DNA from: Streptomyces sp. NRRL WC-3618
Lineage (GTDB): Bacteria > Actinomycetota > Actinomycetes > Streptomycetales > Streptomycetaceae
DNA length: 64,000 nt
NCBI RefSeq assembly: GCF_001280005.1
Contig: NZ_LGDW01000270.1
Location: forward strand, 5,335-69,334
Direction of reading: 5' to 3'
Within the stretch, counting starts at the first letter, position 1, and every line of letters starts with the position of its first letter. Position numbers and translations under genes: made by a program. The notes beneath the pieces were generated by a model, which saw nothing but the letters and a program-made list of their open reading frames with translations, ran no database searches and was not told the origin of the DNA. Below, piece after piece: positions 53,589 through 62,756 of this stretch.

Positions 53589-53667
53589 TCACCCCCGTCC
53601 GATCACCCCTGGGCGCACCACACCGACCAACAACACCGGTGAACAAAACAAGCAAGAGGAGTTACTC

Positions 53668-54165
53668 ATGCGCGACGTCGTCGTCCAGGTGGTCGTCGAG
53701 GAACGTACGGCCCGTCAGGCGTACGAGCTGATCTGCGACTTCCGCCGTTATCCCGAGCTGACCGACAAGGTGGACGAGGTCGTGGTGCATCCGCCGAAAG
53801 CCGACGGGTCGCTGCGGTCGGACTGGAGTGTCATCTTCCGCAACGGGCTGATGCGGTGGAGCGAGCTCGACCGGTTCGTGCCGGAGACGCTGACCGTCGA
53901 GTTCGAGCAGATCAAGGGCGACTTCGAGATCTTCCGCGGCTCCTGGGTGTGCGAGGAGCGGGAGTCCGAGGACGGCGGGGGCGCGGCGGTCACGGTGGTC
54001 ACCTTCCGGTCCGAATTCGACCTGGGGATCCCGTCCCTGGCGGAGATCCTCGACCCGGTCGCCGAGAGCACCCTGCGGGACAACATCCTGCGCATCCTCG
54101 AAGGGCTCATGGGCCGGGTGATCCCCATGACCCCCATGAACCTCACCGCCGCCCGGCATGGCTGA
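53668..54165 (+). CDS. SRPBCC family protein (polyketide cyclase/START-like)
   Basis: A 165-residue single-domain protein; ATG 53668 follows GAGGAG. It has the beta-strand/helix layout of the Bet v1 superfamily: ARQAYELICDFRRYPEL, then SDWSVIFRNGLMRWSE and a long C-terminal helix with RDNILRILEGLMGRV. Such proteins bind hydrophobic ligands or act as aromatases/cyclases. No polyketide synthase is near, so lipid or product binding is more likely. It overlaps the flavin reductase gene by 8 bp. Confidence 0.83.
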   Translation: MRDVVVQVVVEERTARQAYELICDFRRYPELTDKVDEVVVHPPKADGSLRSDWSVIFRNGLMRWSELDRFVPETLTVEFEQIKGDFEIFRGSWVCEERESEDGGGAAVTVVTFRSEFDLGIPSLAEILDPVAESTLRDNILRILEGLMGRVIPMTPMNLTAARHG

Positions 54166-54682
54166 CCCGGGGTCGTCCCTGGCCACCCGGCCCGGTGTCG
54201 CCCAATGCCTCGACCTGTACGCCAAGTTGGCGTCCGGGGTGTGCGTCGTGACCACCCGGGGTCCCGCCGGACCGCCGGTGTGCGCCACCGTCTCCTCGGC
54301 GGCGGCCGTCTCCGCGTCCCCACCCCTGATGTCGCTGTGTCTGGCCAACGCCTCCCGTACCCTCGCCGCCCTCCGTCACCACGGCGCCTTCGCCCTCCAC
54401 GTCCTCGACGAACGGCACCGCCCGTGGGCCGAGCGCTGCGCCGACCCGCTCGCCACCGCCGCCGAGCGGTTCGGCGAGGAGCAGGCGGCGTACGTCCATG
54501 ACGTGCCCGTCCGCACCGACGCCCTCGCCTGGTCCGTGTGCGCGGTGACGGACATACGGGCGTACGGCGACCACCACCTCGTCGTCGGCGAGGTGCTCGC
54601 CGCCCACACCGGCACCGGGCGTCCGCTGCTCTGGTACGACCGTGGCTTCCACGGACAGGGAGGCGCGGCGTTCCATGGGTGA
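54158..54682 (+). CDS. Flavin reductase-like protein
   Basis: A 174-residue FMN-binding split-barrel protein. Motifs are LASGVCVVTTRGPAGP, ATVSSAAAVSASPPLMSLCL and FALHVLDERH, as in NADH:FMN oxidoreductases that feed two-component monooxygenases. No large oxygenase subunit partner is evident apart from the P450 and the DAO-type protein in the same operon. It overlaps both neighbours. Confidence 0.87.
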   Translation: MADPGSSLATRPGVAQCLDLYAKLASGVCVVTTRGPAGPPVCATVSSAAAVSASPPLMSLCLANASRTLAALRHHGAFALHVLDERHRPWAERCADPLATAAERFGEEQAAYVHDVPVRTDALAWSVCAVTDIRAYGDHHLVVGEVLAAHTGTGRPLLWYDRGFHGQGGAAFHG

Positions 54683-56042
54683 GCGGCACTCCCCCGACGA
54701 CCTCTTCGACGTACCCGTGGCACCGGCACCGCCGTGGCGGGGCGGGCGCCCCGAGGATCACCAACTCCCGTCCGTACGGGGCCTGCTGAGCGCCGATTTC
54801 ACTGTCGTCGGCGCCGGTCTGGCCGGCCTCTCCACCGCCTACCACCTGCTGCGGTACGCACCCGGCGCCGATGTCGCCGTAGTCGACGCGGGCCATCCCG
54901 CAGCGGGCGCCAGCGGCCACGGCACCGGTCTCCTCGGCCCCCGGGCGGGTCCGCCGGTCGACCGCGCGCTGCGCCGCCACGGCCCGGACGCGGCCCGTCG
55001 AATGCACCGGGCCAGCGAGGACGCGGTGGCCGGCGCCCTGGAGCTGTGCCGCGTCCTGGACGTGCCGGTGCGCACCGGCGAGCAGCTCGTCGTGGCACGC
55101 TCACCGGAGGGACTGGCCCGGCTGTCGGGACAGGCGGCGGCCTATCGCGCCCTCGGCCTGGACGTACTGTCCCTGTCGGCGGCCGGGGTGCGTGAGCGGA
55201 TCGACGTGCCCTGTCAGGCGGGGCTCCTCCACCGGCACGCGGCCACCCTGGACCCCGCCCTGCTCACCGCCGCCCTCGCCGGAGCCTGCGCTGCGGGCGG
55301 GGCGCGTCTGTACGGGCGTTCACCTGTCGTCGGTCACCACGCCACCGGGTCCGGCGGCACCCGGCTGCTCTTTCCGCACGGTGAACTCCGTACGCACGCC
55401 GGGGTGTTCGCGGTCAACGGCGGGGCCGACGCGCTCGGCCTGCCCGTCGGGACGGTGGCGCCGCTGGAGGTGCACGCCATCGCCACCGAGCCGTTGAAGC
55501 CGGCGACGCGTGAGGTGCTCGGGGAGGCGTCGGGGGCCTCGTGGGTCGATGCGGCGCGGCTGGCTCCTTACTTCCGGCTGACACCGGAAGGGCGGCTGGT
55601 GCTGGGCGGCGGGCGGGCCTCTTTGCCGGGGGCGCCGGGCGGTGCCGGGGAGCGGCGGGACGACAGGGCCCGGCGGGCGACCTGGCAGTGGCTGGCGGAG
55701 CGGATGCGGGCCCTGCACCCGCTCCTCGCCGACACGGCCGTCACGCATCGCTGGACCGGCCGTATCGGTGTGACTCTCGACGACCTGCCCGTGGTGGGCC
55801 CGCTCGCCCAGAGCCCGGGGATGTGGTTCGTCGGGGGGTGCTGCGGTCATGGGCTGGCTCTGTCCGTCGCCCACGGGGGGTATGTGGCGCGGCAGTTGCT
55901 GGGTTTCCGTGAGGTGGACGGCGGTCCGGCGCTGCCCTGGCATCGCTCGGCCGCGCCACGGCTGCCGCTCGGTGGAGCGGGGCGCGTGGTGTTGCGCCGC
56001 CATCTCGACCGGCTGGACCGCCGGGTGAGAAGTGCCGCGTGA
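54675..56042 (+). CDS. FAD-dependent oxidoreductase of the DAO family
   Basis: 455 residues; ATG 54675 lies within the end of the flavin reductase gene. A 40-residue acidic/Pro leader (with P-x-P-P-W-R-G) precedes the FAD site VVGAGLAGLSTAYHLL. GHPAAGASGHGTGLLGPRAG is the second FAD motif, and the C-terminal WFVGGCCGHGLALS closes the site. The family oxidises secondary amines or amino acids such as glycine and sarcosine. CCGHG places cysteines where flavin linkage can occur, but covalent binding is not shown. Confidence 0.87.
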   Translation: MGERHSPDDLFDVPVAPAPPWRGGRPEDHQLPSVRGLLSADFTVVGAGLAGLSTAYHLLRYAPGADVAVVDAGHPAAGASGHGTGLLGPRAGPPVDRALRRHGPDAARRMHRASEDAVAGALELCRVLDVPVRTGEQLVVARSPEGLARLSGQAAAYRALGLDVLSLSAAGVRERIDVPCQAGLLHRHAATLDPALLTAALAGACAAGGARLYGRSPVVGHHATGSGGTRLLFPHGELRTHAGVFAVNGGADALGLPVGTVAPLEVHAIATEPLKPATREVLGEASGASWVDAARLAPYFRLTPEGRLVLGGGRASLPGAPGGAGERRDDRARRATWQWLAERMRALHPLLADTAVTHRWTGRIGVTLDDLPVVGPLAQSPGMWFVGGCCGHGLALSVAHGGYVARQLLGFREVDGGPALPWHRSAAPRLPLGGAGRVVLRRHLDRLDRRVRSAA

Positions 56043-56149
56043 ACGGTGAACGCTGACACTCGCGCCCAAGTCCGCGCAAATCCACCCGAGGGGCGCCTCG
56101 GCGGGAGATCGTAAGACCTGGTGGAGACCGAGAAAGAGGGGGAAGGCCC

Positions 56150-56845
56150 ATGCCCGGCATGAAGGGCGGCGACATCATGACCAGAGGTCCCTACCAGCTG
56201 CTTCAGGAGAACTTCCGGCGCCCGATGGGTGCACCGGGCGCCTTGGTGGGGCATCTGATGACCGTGCAGCATCGAGGGCTCACCCAGTGGTCGGCGGAGC
56301 ATCTGGACGTCCGCCGCACCCATCATGTGCTCGACCTCGGCTGCGGCAGCGGCATGGCCGTGGAACTGCTGGCCCGGCGGGCCGAGTTGGGCTTCGTCGC
56401 GGGGCTCGACCACTCGCCCACCATGGTCCGCCAGGCGGTGCGGCGCAACGCCGCCGCCGTCGGCCGGGGGCGGGTCGCGATCCGGCAGGGGGACGTCGGT
56501 CAACTGCCGTACGAGGACGACGCGTTCGACCGCGTCAGTGCCATCGAGACGTTCTACTTCTGGCCGGATCCGCTGCGCGGACTCGCCGAGGCGTACCGAG
56601 TCCTCAAACCCGGCGGACAGTTGGCCGTCACCCTGGAGATGAGCCGGGAGGCGGCGGCCGTACCGACGCTGACCCAGCGGTACTTCGGACGGCGCTTCAC
56701 CGAGCGGTCCGAGCGGGACGGGCTGCGCATCCTGTCCGGCGCCGAAATCGTGGCGATGCTCGACGTCGCCGGTTTCAAGGACACCCGGTTCGTAGCCGAG
56801 CCCCGCCGTTCCCTCGGCTGGGTCTGCGCCCTCGGCAGCAAATGA
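56150..56845 (+). CDS. SAM-dependent methyltransferase, class I
   Basis: 231 residues; ATG 56150 follows GGGGGAAGG. Motif I VLDLGCGSGMAVELL, motif II around GLDHSPTMV, then QGDVGQLPYEDDAFD and YRVLKPGGQLAV. The family alkylates O, N or C; the family resemblance is to UbiE/COQ5-like and sterol/lipid methyltransferases. Its stop overlaps the P450 start (ATGA). It has 107 bp upstream, so it may have its own promoter. Confidence 0.87.
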   Translation: MPGMKGGDIMTRGPYQLLQENFRRPMGAPGALVGHLMTVQHRGLTQWSAEHLDVRRTHHVLDLGCGSGMAVELLARRAELGFVAGLDHSPTMVRQAVRRNAAAVGRGRVAIRQGDVGQLPYEDDAFDRVSAIETFYFWPDPLRGLAEAYRVLKPGGQLAVTLEMSREAAAVPTLTQRYFGRRFTERSERDGLRILSGAEIVAMLDVAGFKDTRFVAEPRRSLGWVCALGSK

Positions 56846-58317
56846 GCGGCCCGGTGAGCAGTGGGGTGAGTGGTGGGGTGAGTAGTCACGTGAGCAGTCA
56901 GGCGTGTGGGCGGGCGCGCCTCCATGGGAGCGCCCCGGCCGCGCCCGAGGTCGCCGGGCTGCCGGTCCTGGGCAGCGTGCTCGACTTCCGGCGGGACATC
57001 CTCGCCGCGATGCGCGCCGGCTGGCGGGAGGGCGGCGACCTCGTCCGCTACCGGCTCGGGCCCGTCTCCGTGCACGGCGTGTCCAGCCCGGAGCTGGCCG
57101 GCGAGGTGCTGACCGACAGCGCCGTCTACGGCAAGCTCGGCCCCGACAACCCGCTGCGCCTGGTGCTCGGCGAGGGCCTGCTGACCGGCGACGACCACGA
57201 GAGCTGGCTGACCAACCGGCGCATGATGCAGCCGATCTACGGCAAACAGGCCCTCACCTCCATGTTCTCCACGATGGCCGGCTCGGTCGAGGACCAGCTG
57301 ACCCACCTGGCGGCCACCTACCGCACCGGTGACGCCGTCGATCTGCACACCGAGCTGATGCGGGTGACGCTCGACATCGTCAGCCGGTGCATGTTCAGCA
57401 CCGACATCAACGAAGGCCTCGGCGAACTCGGCCCGGACGCGGTGGACGTCGCGATCAACTTCGCCTTCGACCGGCTCCAGAACCCCTTCAGCCCGCCCAC
57501 TCACTGGCCGACCCCACGCAACCGGCGGTTCCGTGAGGTCATGGACGGCATCGACGCCCTGATCCACCGCATCATCCGCGAACGCCGGGCCGAGGCGGAG
57601 ACGGCAGAGCCTGGCGTCCGGCGCGGGGATCTGCTGGACATGCTCCTCGACGCCCGGGACGAGGACACCGGCGTGGGCATGGACGACCGGCAGCTGCGCG
57701 ATGAGGTGATCACCACGTTCGCCGCCGGTCACGAGACGACCGCGGTCACCCTCAGCTGGACCTTCTACCTCCTCTCCCGCCACCGTGACGTCCTGGCGGC
57801 GGTCCAGCGCGAGATCGACGACGCCCTCGGCGGACGGCTGCCCACCGTCGACGACCTGCGCGCCATGCCATACACACTGCAGGTCTTCGAGGAGTCTCTG
57901 CGGATGTACCCGTCGGCACCGATCGTTCCCCGACTGACCCTGAAGGACACCGAGTTGGGCGGCCACCGGGTACCGGCGGGCTCACGTGTCCTGGTCAACC
58001 TGCACAACATCCACCGCCATCCGGCCCACTGGCCCGACGCGGAACGCTTCGACCCCGGCCGCTTCGGCGCCCAGCAGGATCCCGCGAGGGAGAAACGGCA
58101 CCGGTTCGCCTATCTGCCCTTCGGCGCGGGGCCGCACCTGTGCATCGGCAAGCACTTCGCGCTCATGGAGGCGCATCTGCTGCTCGCCGCGCTGCTGCAA
58201 CGCTACGAGTTCCGGCATGTCCCGTCCCACCGGGTCGTCGACCACGCCACGATCACCCTGCGCCCCCGCTACGGCATGGTGATGACCCTGCACGACCGCC
58301 GCCCCCGCAACCCCTGA
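56842..58317 (+). CDS. Cytochrome P450
   Basis: 491 residues. Heme motif FGAGPHLCIGKHFA with the thiolate Cys, I-helix AGHETTAV, K-helix ESLR, and a VPRLTLKDTELGG substrate-recognition stretch. It is longer than typical bacterial P450s (about 400 residues), closer to the CYP102/eukaryotic-type class. The first 30 residues are a GTG-rich repeat (V-S-S-G-V-S-G-G) with several alternative starts; the P450 domain begins near APEVAGLPVLGS. Its redox partner is not encoded here. Confidence 0.92.
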   Translation: MSGPVSSGVSGGVSSHVSSQACGRARLHGSAPAAPEVAGLPVLGSVLDFRRDILAAMRAGWREGGDLVRYRLGPVSVHGVSSPELAGEVLTDSAVYGKLGPDNPLRLVLGEGLLTGDDHESWLTNRRMMQPIYGKQALTSMFSTMAGSVEDQLTHLAATYRTGDAVDLHTELMRVTLDIVSRCMFSTDINEGLGELGPDAVDVAINFAFDRLQNPFSPPTHWPTPRNRRFREVMDGIDALIHRIIRERRAEAETAEPGVRRGDLLDMLLDARDEDTGVGMDDRQLRDEVITTFAAGHETTAVTLSWTFYLLSRHRDVLAAVQREIDDALGGRLPTVDDLRAMPYTLQVFEESLRMYPSAPIVPRLTLKDTELGGHRVPAGSRVLVNLHNIHRHPAHWPDAERFDPGRFGAQQDPAREKRHRFAYLPFGAGPHLCIGKHFALMEAHLLLAALLQRYEFRHVPSHRVVDHATITLRPRYGMVMTLHDRRPRNP

Positions 58318-58361
58318 AACCTCTCTGATTCCCGTCCACAGCAATGTATTTGGAGCCTCTG

Positions 58362-59405
58362 ATGGTGACGCGCCAGGACGATCCGAACCCCCGCCGGGGA
58401 GCGACCGATCCGCACACCCTGCCGCTCAACACGGTCCAGTACCATCCGGCCCGGCCGCAGGGCCACTACGAGAGCTTCTACCAGCGCGGAAACCATCCCA
58501 CCGAACCGCGCGCCTTCTGGATCCGCTACACCGTCTTCAGCCCGGCCGGGATGCCGGAGTCGGCCATCGGTGAGCTGTGGGCGGTGTACTTCGACGGGGT
58601 GACGGGCCGGCATGTGGTCGCCAAGGAGGAGTATCCGATCGCCGAGTGCGACTTCCGGCGCGGCACGTTCGGCGCGCGGGTCGGCGACCGGGTGCTGGAA
58701 CCGGGGCGCCTCAAGGGCGAGGCCACGGGCCCGAACGGCTCCATCGGCTGGGACCTGACGTACGAGGGCGGCGAGCCGCCGCTGTTCCTGCTGCCGCCGA
58801 AGATGTACGCCGGTGGCTTCCCCAAGGCGAAGAGCCTGGTCGGGACGCCGCTGGCGCGCTACGACGGCTCCCTCACGGTCGACGGCGAGACGGTCGACGT
58901 GGATGGCTGGACGGGCAGCCAGAACCACAACTGGGGCAGCCAGCACACCGATTACTACGCCTTCGGCCAGGTCGCCGGGTTCGACGACGCGCCGGACAGC
59001 TTCCTGGAGATCGTCACCGCCCGCGCGAAGATCGGCCCGGTACGGACCCCGATGGCGACCTTCCTCGTCCTGCGCCACGACGACCGCGAGTACCAACTCA
59101 TCTCGATGCGAAGGGCGTTGATGGCGAAGGCCCAATTCGGTTACTTCCACTGGGACTTCAGCACGAGCGACGACAGCGTGAGCGTCAAGGGGCGGTTCCT
59201 GGCGACGCGGGAGCAGTTCGTCGGGCTCAACTACTACAACCCGCCCGGCGGCATCAAGCACTGCCTCAACACCAAGATCACCAGCTGTGAGCTGGAGGTG
59301 CGCAACAAGGTCACCGGCAAGGTCGACCGGCTGCGCACCGAACACCGCGCCCTGATGGAGATCCTCACCGACGACCGCTCCCACGGGATCGAGATCCGCG
59401 CGTGA
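58362..59405 (+). CDS. CrtC/AttH-like lipocalin-fold protein
   Basis: A 347-residue protein; ATG 58362 follows TTGGAG. Segments such as WIRYTVFSP, VDVDGWTGSQNHNWGSQHTDYYAFGQVAGF and GLNYYNPPGG resemble the double-lipocalin CrtC (hydroxyneurosporene synthase)/AttH family. Conserved His and Trp residues line a predicted hydrophobic cavity. Members hydrate or cyclise isoprenoids or bind lipids. No other carotenoid gene is present. It is the last gene of the operon and is followed by a terminator. Confidence 0.8.
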   Translation: MVTRQDDPNPRRGATDPHTLPLNTVQYHPARPQGHYESFYQRGNHPTEPRAFWIRYTVFSPAGMPESAIGELWAVYFDGVTGRHVVAKEEYPIAECDFRRGTFGARVGDRVLEPGRLKGEATGPNGSIGWDLTYEGGEPPLFLLPPKMYAGGFPKAKSLVGTPLARYDGSLTVDGETVDVDGWTGSQNHNWGSQHTDYYAFGQVAGFDDAPDSFLEIVTARAKIGPVRTPMATFLVLRHDDREYQLISMRRALMAKAQFGYFHWDFSTSDDSVSVKGRFLATREQFVGLNYYNPPGGIKHCLNTKITSCELEVRNKVTGKVDRLRTEHRALMEILTDDRSHGIEIRA

Positions 59406-59426
59406 GGAAGCCGTCGCAGGCCACGG

Positions 59427-59470
59427 CGGCCGTCCGTACCCGGTGCTCCTCCACCGGACACGGACGGCCG
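59427..59470. terminator. Bidirectional terminator
   Basis: Arms CGGCCGTCCGT (59427-59437) and 59460-59470 pair perfectly, with further pairing toward the loop. It lies in the convergent gap between the lipocalin gene and the isomerase gene. Confidence 0.82.
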
Positions 59471-59498
59471 TACCGTTACGCCACGTGCTCCACGGCCG

Positions 59499-60344
59499 TC
59501 ACGCCACGTGCTCCACGAAACGCGCCGCGGTCTCCGCGAGCACCTCGCGCCCGTCCCGGGCCCACAGCGCGTCGTTGAACAGCTCGACCTCGATGGGACC
59601 GGTGTAACCGGCGGCCTCGACGTGCGCCTTCCACTCCCGCATGTCGATCGAACCGTCACCGATCTGACCGCGGCCGTTGAGGACGCCCTCCGGCAACGGC
59701 GTCGTCCAGTCGGCGAGTTGGAAGGTGTGGATACGGCCACCGGCGCCCGCGCGGGCGATCTGCGCGGGCGCGTTGTCGTCCCACCAGATGTGGTACGTGT
59801 CCACCGCGACGCCGACCTGGTGGGCGGGGAAGCGTTCCGCGAGGTCGAGGGCCTGGGTGAGCGTCGAGACCACACAGCGGTCGGCGGCGTACATGGGGTG
59901 CAGCGGCTCGATGGCCAGGCGGACGCCGTGCTGCTCGGCGTAGGGGCCCAGCTCGGCGAGCGCGTCGGCGATGCGCTCCCGGGCGCCGCGCAGATCCTTC
60001 GAACCGGCCGGCAGACCGCCCGACACCAGGACGAGGGTGTCCGTGCCGAGTGTGGCCGCCTCGTCGATCGCCCGGCGGTTGTCGGCGAGGGCGTCCGCGC
60101 GTTCGGCCGGGTCGATCGCGGTGAAGAAGCCGCCCCGGCAGAGGGTGGTGACGGCGAGGCCCGCGTCACGCAGTAGTTTCGCCGTCGCCTCGACGCCGTG
60201 CTCCTGGACGGGCGCACGCCACAGGCCCACGCCTGGGACACCCAACTCCAGGCAAGCGTCGGCCAGTTCGGGCAGTGACAGTTGCTTCACCGTCATCTGG
60301 TTGATGCTGAAGCGCGCGAGATCCGCGGTGCTGCTGCCGCTCAC
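59499..60344 (-). CDS. Sugar phosphate isomerase/epimerase (TIM barrel)
   Basis: 281 residues from GTG 60344, overlapping the DUF993 stop. AP-endonuclease-2-like fold: GLWRAPVQEHG, IEPLHPMYAADR (Glu/His), VAVDTYHIWWDD (Asp/His), and IEVELFND with a late Glu. These are the usual divalent-metal ligands. It is the last gene of a three-gene catabolic operon with DUF993 and a Gfo/Idh/MocA dehydrogenase, so it likely interconverts a keto-sugar intermediate. Confidence 0.87.
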   Translation of the reverse strand: MSGSSTADLARFSINQMTVKQLSLPELADACLELGVPGVGLWRAPVQEHGVEATAKLLRDAGLAVTTLCRGGFFTAIDPAERADALADNRRAIDEAATLGTDTLVLVSGGLPAGSKDLRGARERIADALAELGPYAEQHGVRLAIEPLHPMYAADRCVVSTLTQALDLAERFPAHQVGVAVDTYHIWWDDNAPAQIARAGAGGRIHTFQLADWTTPLPEGVLNGRGQIGDGSIDMREWKAHVEAAGYTGPIEVELFNDALWARDGREVLAETAARFVEHVA

Positions 60345-61498
60345 TGGGCCACTCCGTACAGGGACAGCAGGTTCTTCATCCGCTCCTCGGCCAGCTTCGG
60401 GTCCGGGAACAGGCCGAGCCCGTCGGCGAGTTGGTAGGCGCGGGTGAAGTGCGGGAGGGAACGGGCCGACTGGAGTCCGCCGACCATGGTGAAGTGCGAC
60501 TGGTGACCGGCCAGCCAGGCCAGGAACATCACGCCCGTCTTGTAGAAGCGGGTGGGCGTCTGGAAGAGGTGGCGGGACAACTCGACCGTGGGGTCCAGGA
60601 GTTGGCGGAAGCCTGCCGTGTCCCCGGTGTCGAGGACGCGTACCGCCTGCGCGGCCAGCGGGCCCAGCGGGTCGAAGATGCCGAGGAGGGCGTGGCTGAA
60701 GCCCTGCTCGTCGCCGGCGATCAGCTCGGGGTAGTTGAAGTCGTCGCCCGTGTAGCAGCGCACGCCCTGCGGGAGACGGCGGCGGATGTCGATCTCGCGC
60801 TGGGCGTCGAGGAGGGACACCTTGATGCCGTCGACCTTGTCGGGGTGGGCGGCGATGACGGCGAGGAAGGTGTCGGTGGCCGCGTCGAGGTCGCTCGACC
60901 CCCAGTAGCCCTCCAGCGCCGGGTCGAACATGGGGCCGAGCCAGTGCAGGATCACCGGCTCGGCGGACTGGCGCAGCAGATGGCCGTACATGTCGAGGTA
61001 GTCCTCGGGCCCCTTCGCCGCTGCGGCCAGGGCCCGGGACGCCATCAGGATCGTCCGGGCACCCGCCTCCTCGACGAGGGCGAGCTGCTCCTCGTACGCC
61101 TTGCGGATGTCCGCCAACGAGGCGCCGGGGACGGTCAGTTGATCGGTGCCGACCCCGCAGGCGATGAGACCGCCGACCGACTTGGCCTCGGCGGCCGATC
61201 TGCGGATCAGTTCCGCCGCGCCCGCCCAGTCCAGGCCCATGCCGCGCTGGGCGGTGTCCATGGCCTCCGCCACGCCGAGGCCGTGGGACCACAGGTGGCG
61301 GCGGAAGGCGAGGGTCGCGTCCCAGTCGACGGCGGCCGGGGAGTCCGGGGACACGTCCGCGTACGGGTCGGCGACGACGTGGGCCGCCGAGTAGACCGTA
61401 CGGGAGGTGAAGGGGGTGCCGGGGGTGAGGGCGAGGGGGGTGGCGCGTGGCTCGTACACCCTCAACGTGCCGCTCGCGTCCGGGAGTTGGATGGTCAC
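60341..61498 (-). CDS. DUF993 family protein
   Basis: A 385-residue protein; GTG 61498 overlaps the preceding stop (GTGA). It matches the DUF993 family: GLGVAEAMDTAQRGMGLDW, YGHLLRQSAEPVILHWLGPMF, KVDGIKVSLLD, where a Lys sits as in DHDPS-type class I aldolases, and YTGDDFNYPELI. It is likely a TIM-barrel aldolase or hydrolase in sugar-acid breakdown; the exact reaction is unknown. Confidence 0.88.
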   Translation of the reverse strand: MTIQLPDASGTLRVYEPRATPLALTPGTPFTSRTVYSAAHVVADPYADVSPDSPAAVDWDATLAFRRHLWSHGLGVAEAMDTAQRGMGLDWAGAAELIRRSAAEAKSVGGLIACGVGTDQLTVPGASLADIRKAYEEQLALVEEAGARTILMASRALAAAAKGPEDYLDMYGHLLRQSAEPVILHWLGPMFDPALEGYWGSSDLDAATDTFLAVIAAHPDKVDGIKVSLLDAQREIDIRRRLPQGVRCYTGDDFNYPELIAGDEQGFSHALLGIFDPLGPLAAQAVRVLDTGDTAGFRQLLDPTVELSRHLFQTPTRFYKTGVMFLAWLAGHQSHFTMVGGLQSARSLPHFTRAYQLADGLGLFPDPKLAEERMKNLLSLYGVAQ

Positions 61499-62652
61499 AG
61501 CGAGATCTCCGGTACCTCGAGACGGACGCCCTCCGCCGAGGACCTCAGGCCCAGTTCGGCGAGCTGGACACCGCGGGCGCCGGCCAGCAGGTCCCACTGG
61601 TAGGGCGCGTCGGCGTAGACGTGCTTCAGGAACAGCTCCCACTGGGCCTTGAAGCCGTTGTCGAACTCGGTGTTGTCCGGGACCTCCTGCCACTGGTCGC
61701 GGAAGGAGTAGGTCGCCGGGATGTCCGGGTTCCAGACCGGCTTCGGCGTCGAACTGCGGTGCTGGACGCGGCAGTTGCGCAGACCCGCGACTGCCGAGCC
61801 CTCGGTGCCGTCGACCTGGAACTCGACCAGCTCGTCGCGGTTGACCCGAACCGTCCAGGACGAGTTGAACTGGGCGATGGCGCCGCCCTCGAGCTCGAAG
61901 ATGCCGTAGGCGGCGTCGTCGGCGGTGGCGTCGTACGGCTTGCCGTTCTCGTCCCAGCGCTGCGGGATGTGGGTGGCGGTGAGCGCCTGGACGGTCTTCA
62001 CGCGGCCGAAGAGCTCGTGGAGCACGTACTCCCAGTGCGGGAACATGTCGACGACGATGCCGCCGCCGTCCTCCGAGCGGTAGTTCCAGGACGGGCGCTG
62101 GGCGGCCTGCCAGTCGCCCTCGAATACCCAGTAGCCGAACTCGCCCCGGATGGAGAGGATGCGGCCGAAGAAGCCGCCGTCGATGAGGCGCTTGAGCTTC
62201 AGCAGGCCCGGCAGGAACAGCTTGTCCTGGACGACGCCGTGGCGCACACCGGCGGCGTTCGCGAGGCGGGCCAGTTCGAGGGCGCCGTCGAGGCCGGTGG
62301 CGGTGGGCTTCTCCGTGTAGATGTGCTTGCCCGCCGCGATCGCCTTCCGGATGGACTCCTCGCGCGCGGACGTGACCTGCGCGTCGAAGTAGATGTCGAC
62401 GGTCGGGTCCGCGAGGACCTCGTCCACGTTCGTGGAGACGTTCGCCGGGTCCAGGCCGTGCTGCTCGGCGAGCGCCTTCAGCGCGTGCTCACGGCGGCCC
62501 ACCAGGATCGGTTCCGGCCACAGCACGGTGCCGTCGCCGAGGTCGAGACCGCCCTGCTCGCGCAGCGCGAGGATCGAGCGGACCAGGTGCTGGCGGTAGC
62601 CCATGCGCCCGGTCACGCCGTTCATGGCGATACGCACCGTCTTGCGTGTCAC
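61495..62652 (-). CDS. Gfo/Idh/MocA family dehydrogenase
   Basis: 385 residues. GTG 62652 follows GAAGGGAAAG. The N-terminal Rossmann fold has AMNGVTGRMGYRQHL, the pair EKPTATG is the conserved Lys-Pro motif, and GGGIVVDMFPHW supplies the catalytic His region. It oxidises a sugar or polyol with NAD(P). It is the first gene of the operon, with a LacI-type operator 105 bp upstream. Confidence 0.9.
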   Translation of the reverse strand: MTRKTVRIAMNGVTGRMGYRQHLVRSILALREQGGLDLGDGTVLWPEPILVGRREHALKALAEQHGLDPANVSTNVDEVLADPTVDIYFDAQVTSAREESIRKAIAAGKHIYTEKPTATGLDGALELARLANAAGVRHGVVQDKLFLPGLLKLKRLIDGGFFGRILSIRGEFGYWVFEGDWQAAQRPSWNYRSEDGGGIVVDMFPHWEYVLHELFGRVKTVQALTATHIPQRWDENGKPYDATADDAAYGIFELEGGAIAQFNSSWTVRVNRDELVEFQVDGTEGSAVAGLRNCRVQHRSSTPKPVWNPDIPATYSFRDQWQEVPDNTEFDNGFKAQWELFLKHVYADAPYQWDLLAGARGVQLAELGLRSSAEGVRLEVPEISL

Positions 62653-62756
62653 GTCTTTCCCTTCGTAGGTGCCACAGGGGCGGGGTACGCGGTGTGCGCG
62701 CCGCGTACGCCCGGTGGAAGAGCAGCCACCCGGCGGCCCTACTGGCAAGCATTGCA

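Noticed and set aside
53668..54165. SRPBCC protein as aromatase of a type II polyketide cluster
   Set aside because: No ketosynthase, chain-length factor or acyl carrier protein is present in the operon or the window.
56853..56901. GTGAGCAGT repeats at the P450 start as regulatory iterons
   Set aside because: They lie in the P450 reading frame and encode a short Val-Ser-Gly repeat, with irregular spacing. Low-complexity N-terminal coding sequence is the simpler explanation.
58362..59405. CrtC-like protein as part of a carotenoid pathway
   Set aside because: No phytoene synthase or desaturase is encoded nearby. The protein is only distantly like CrtC and belongs to a wider lipocalin-like group.
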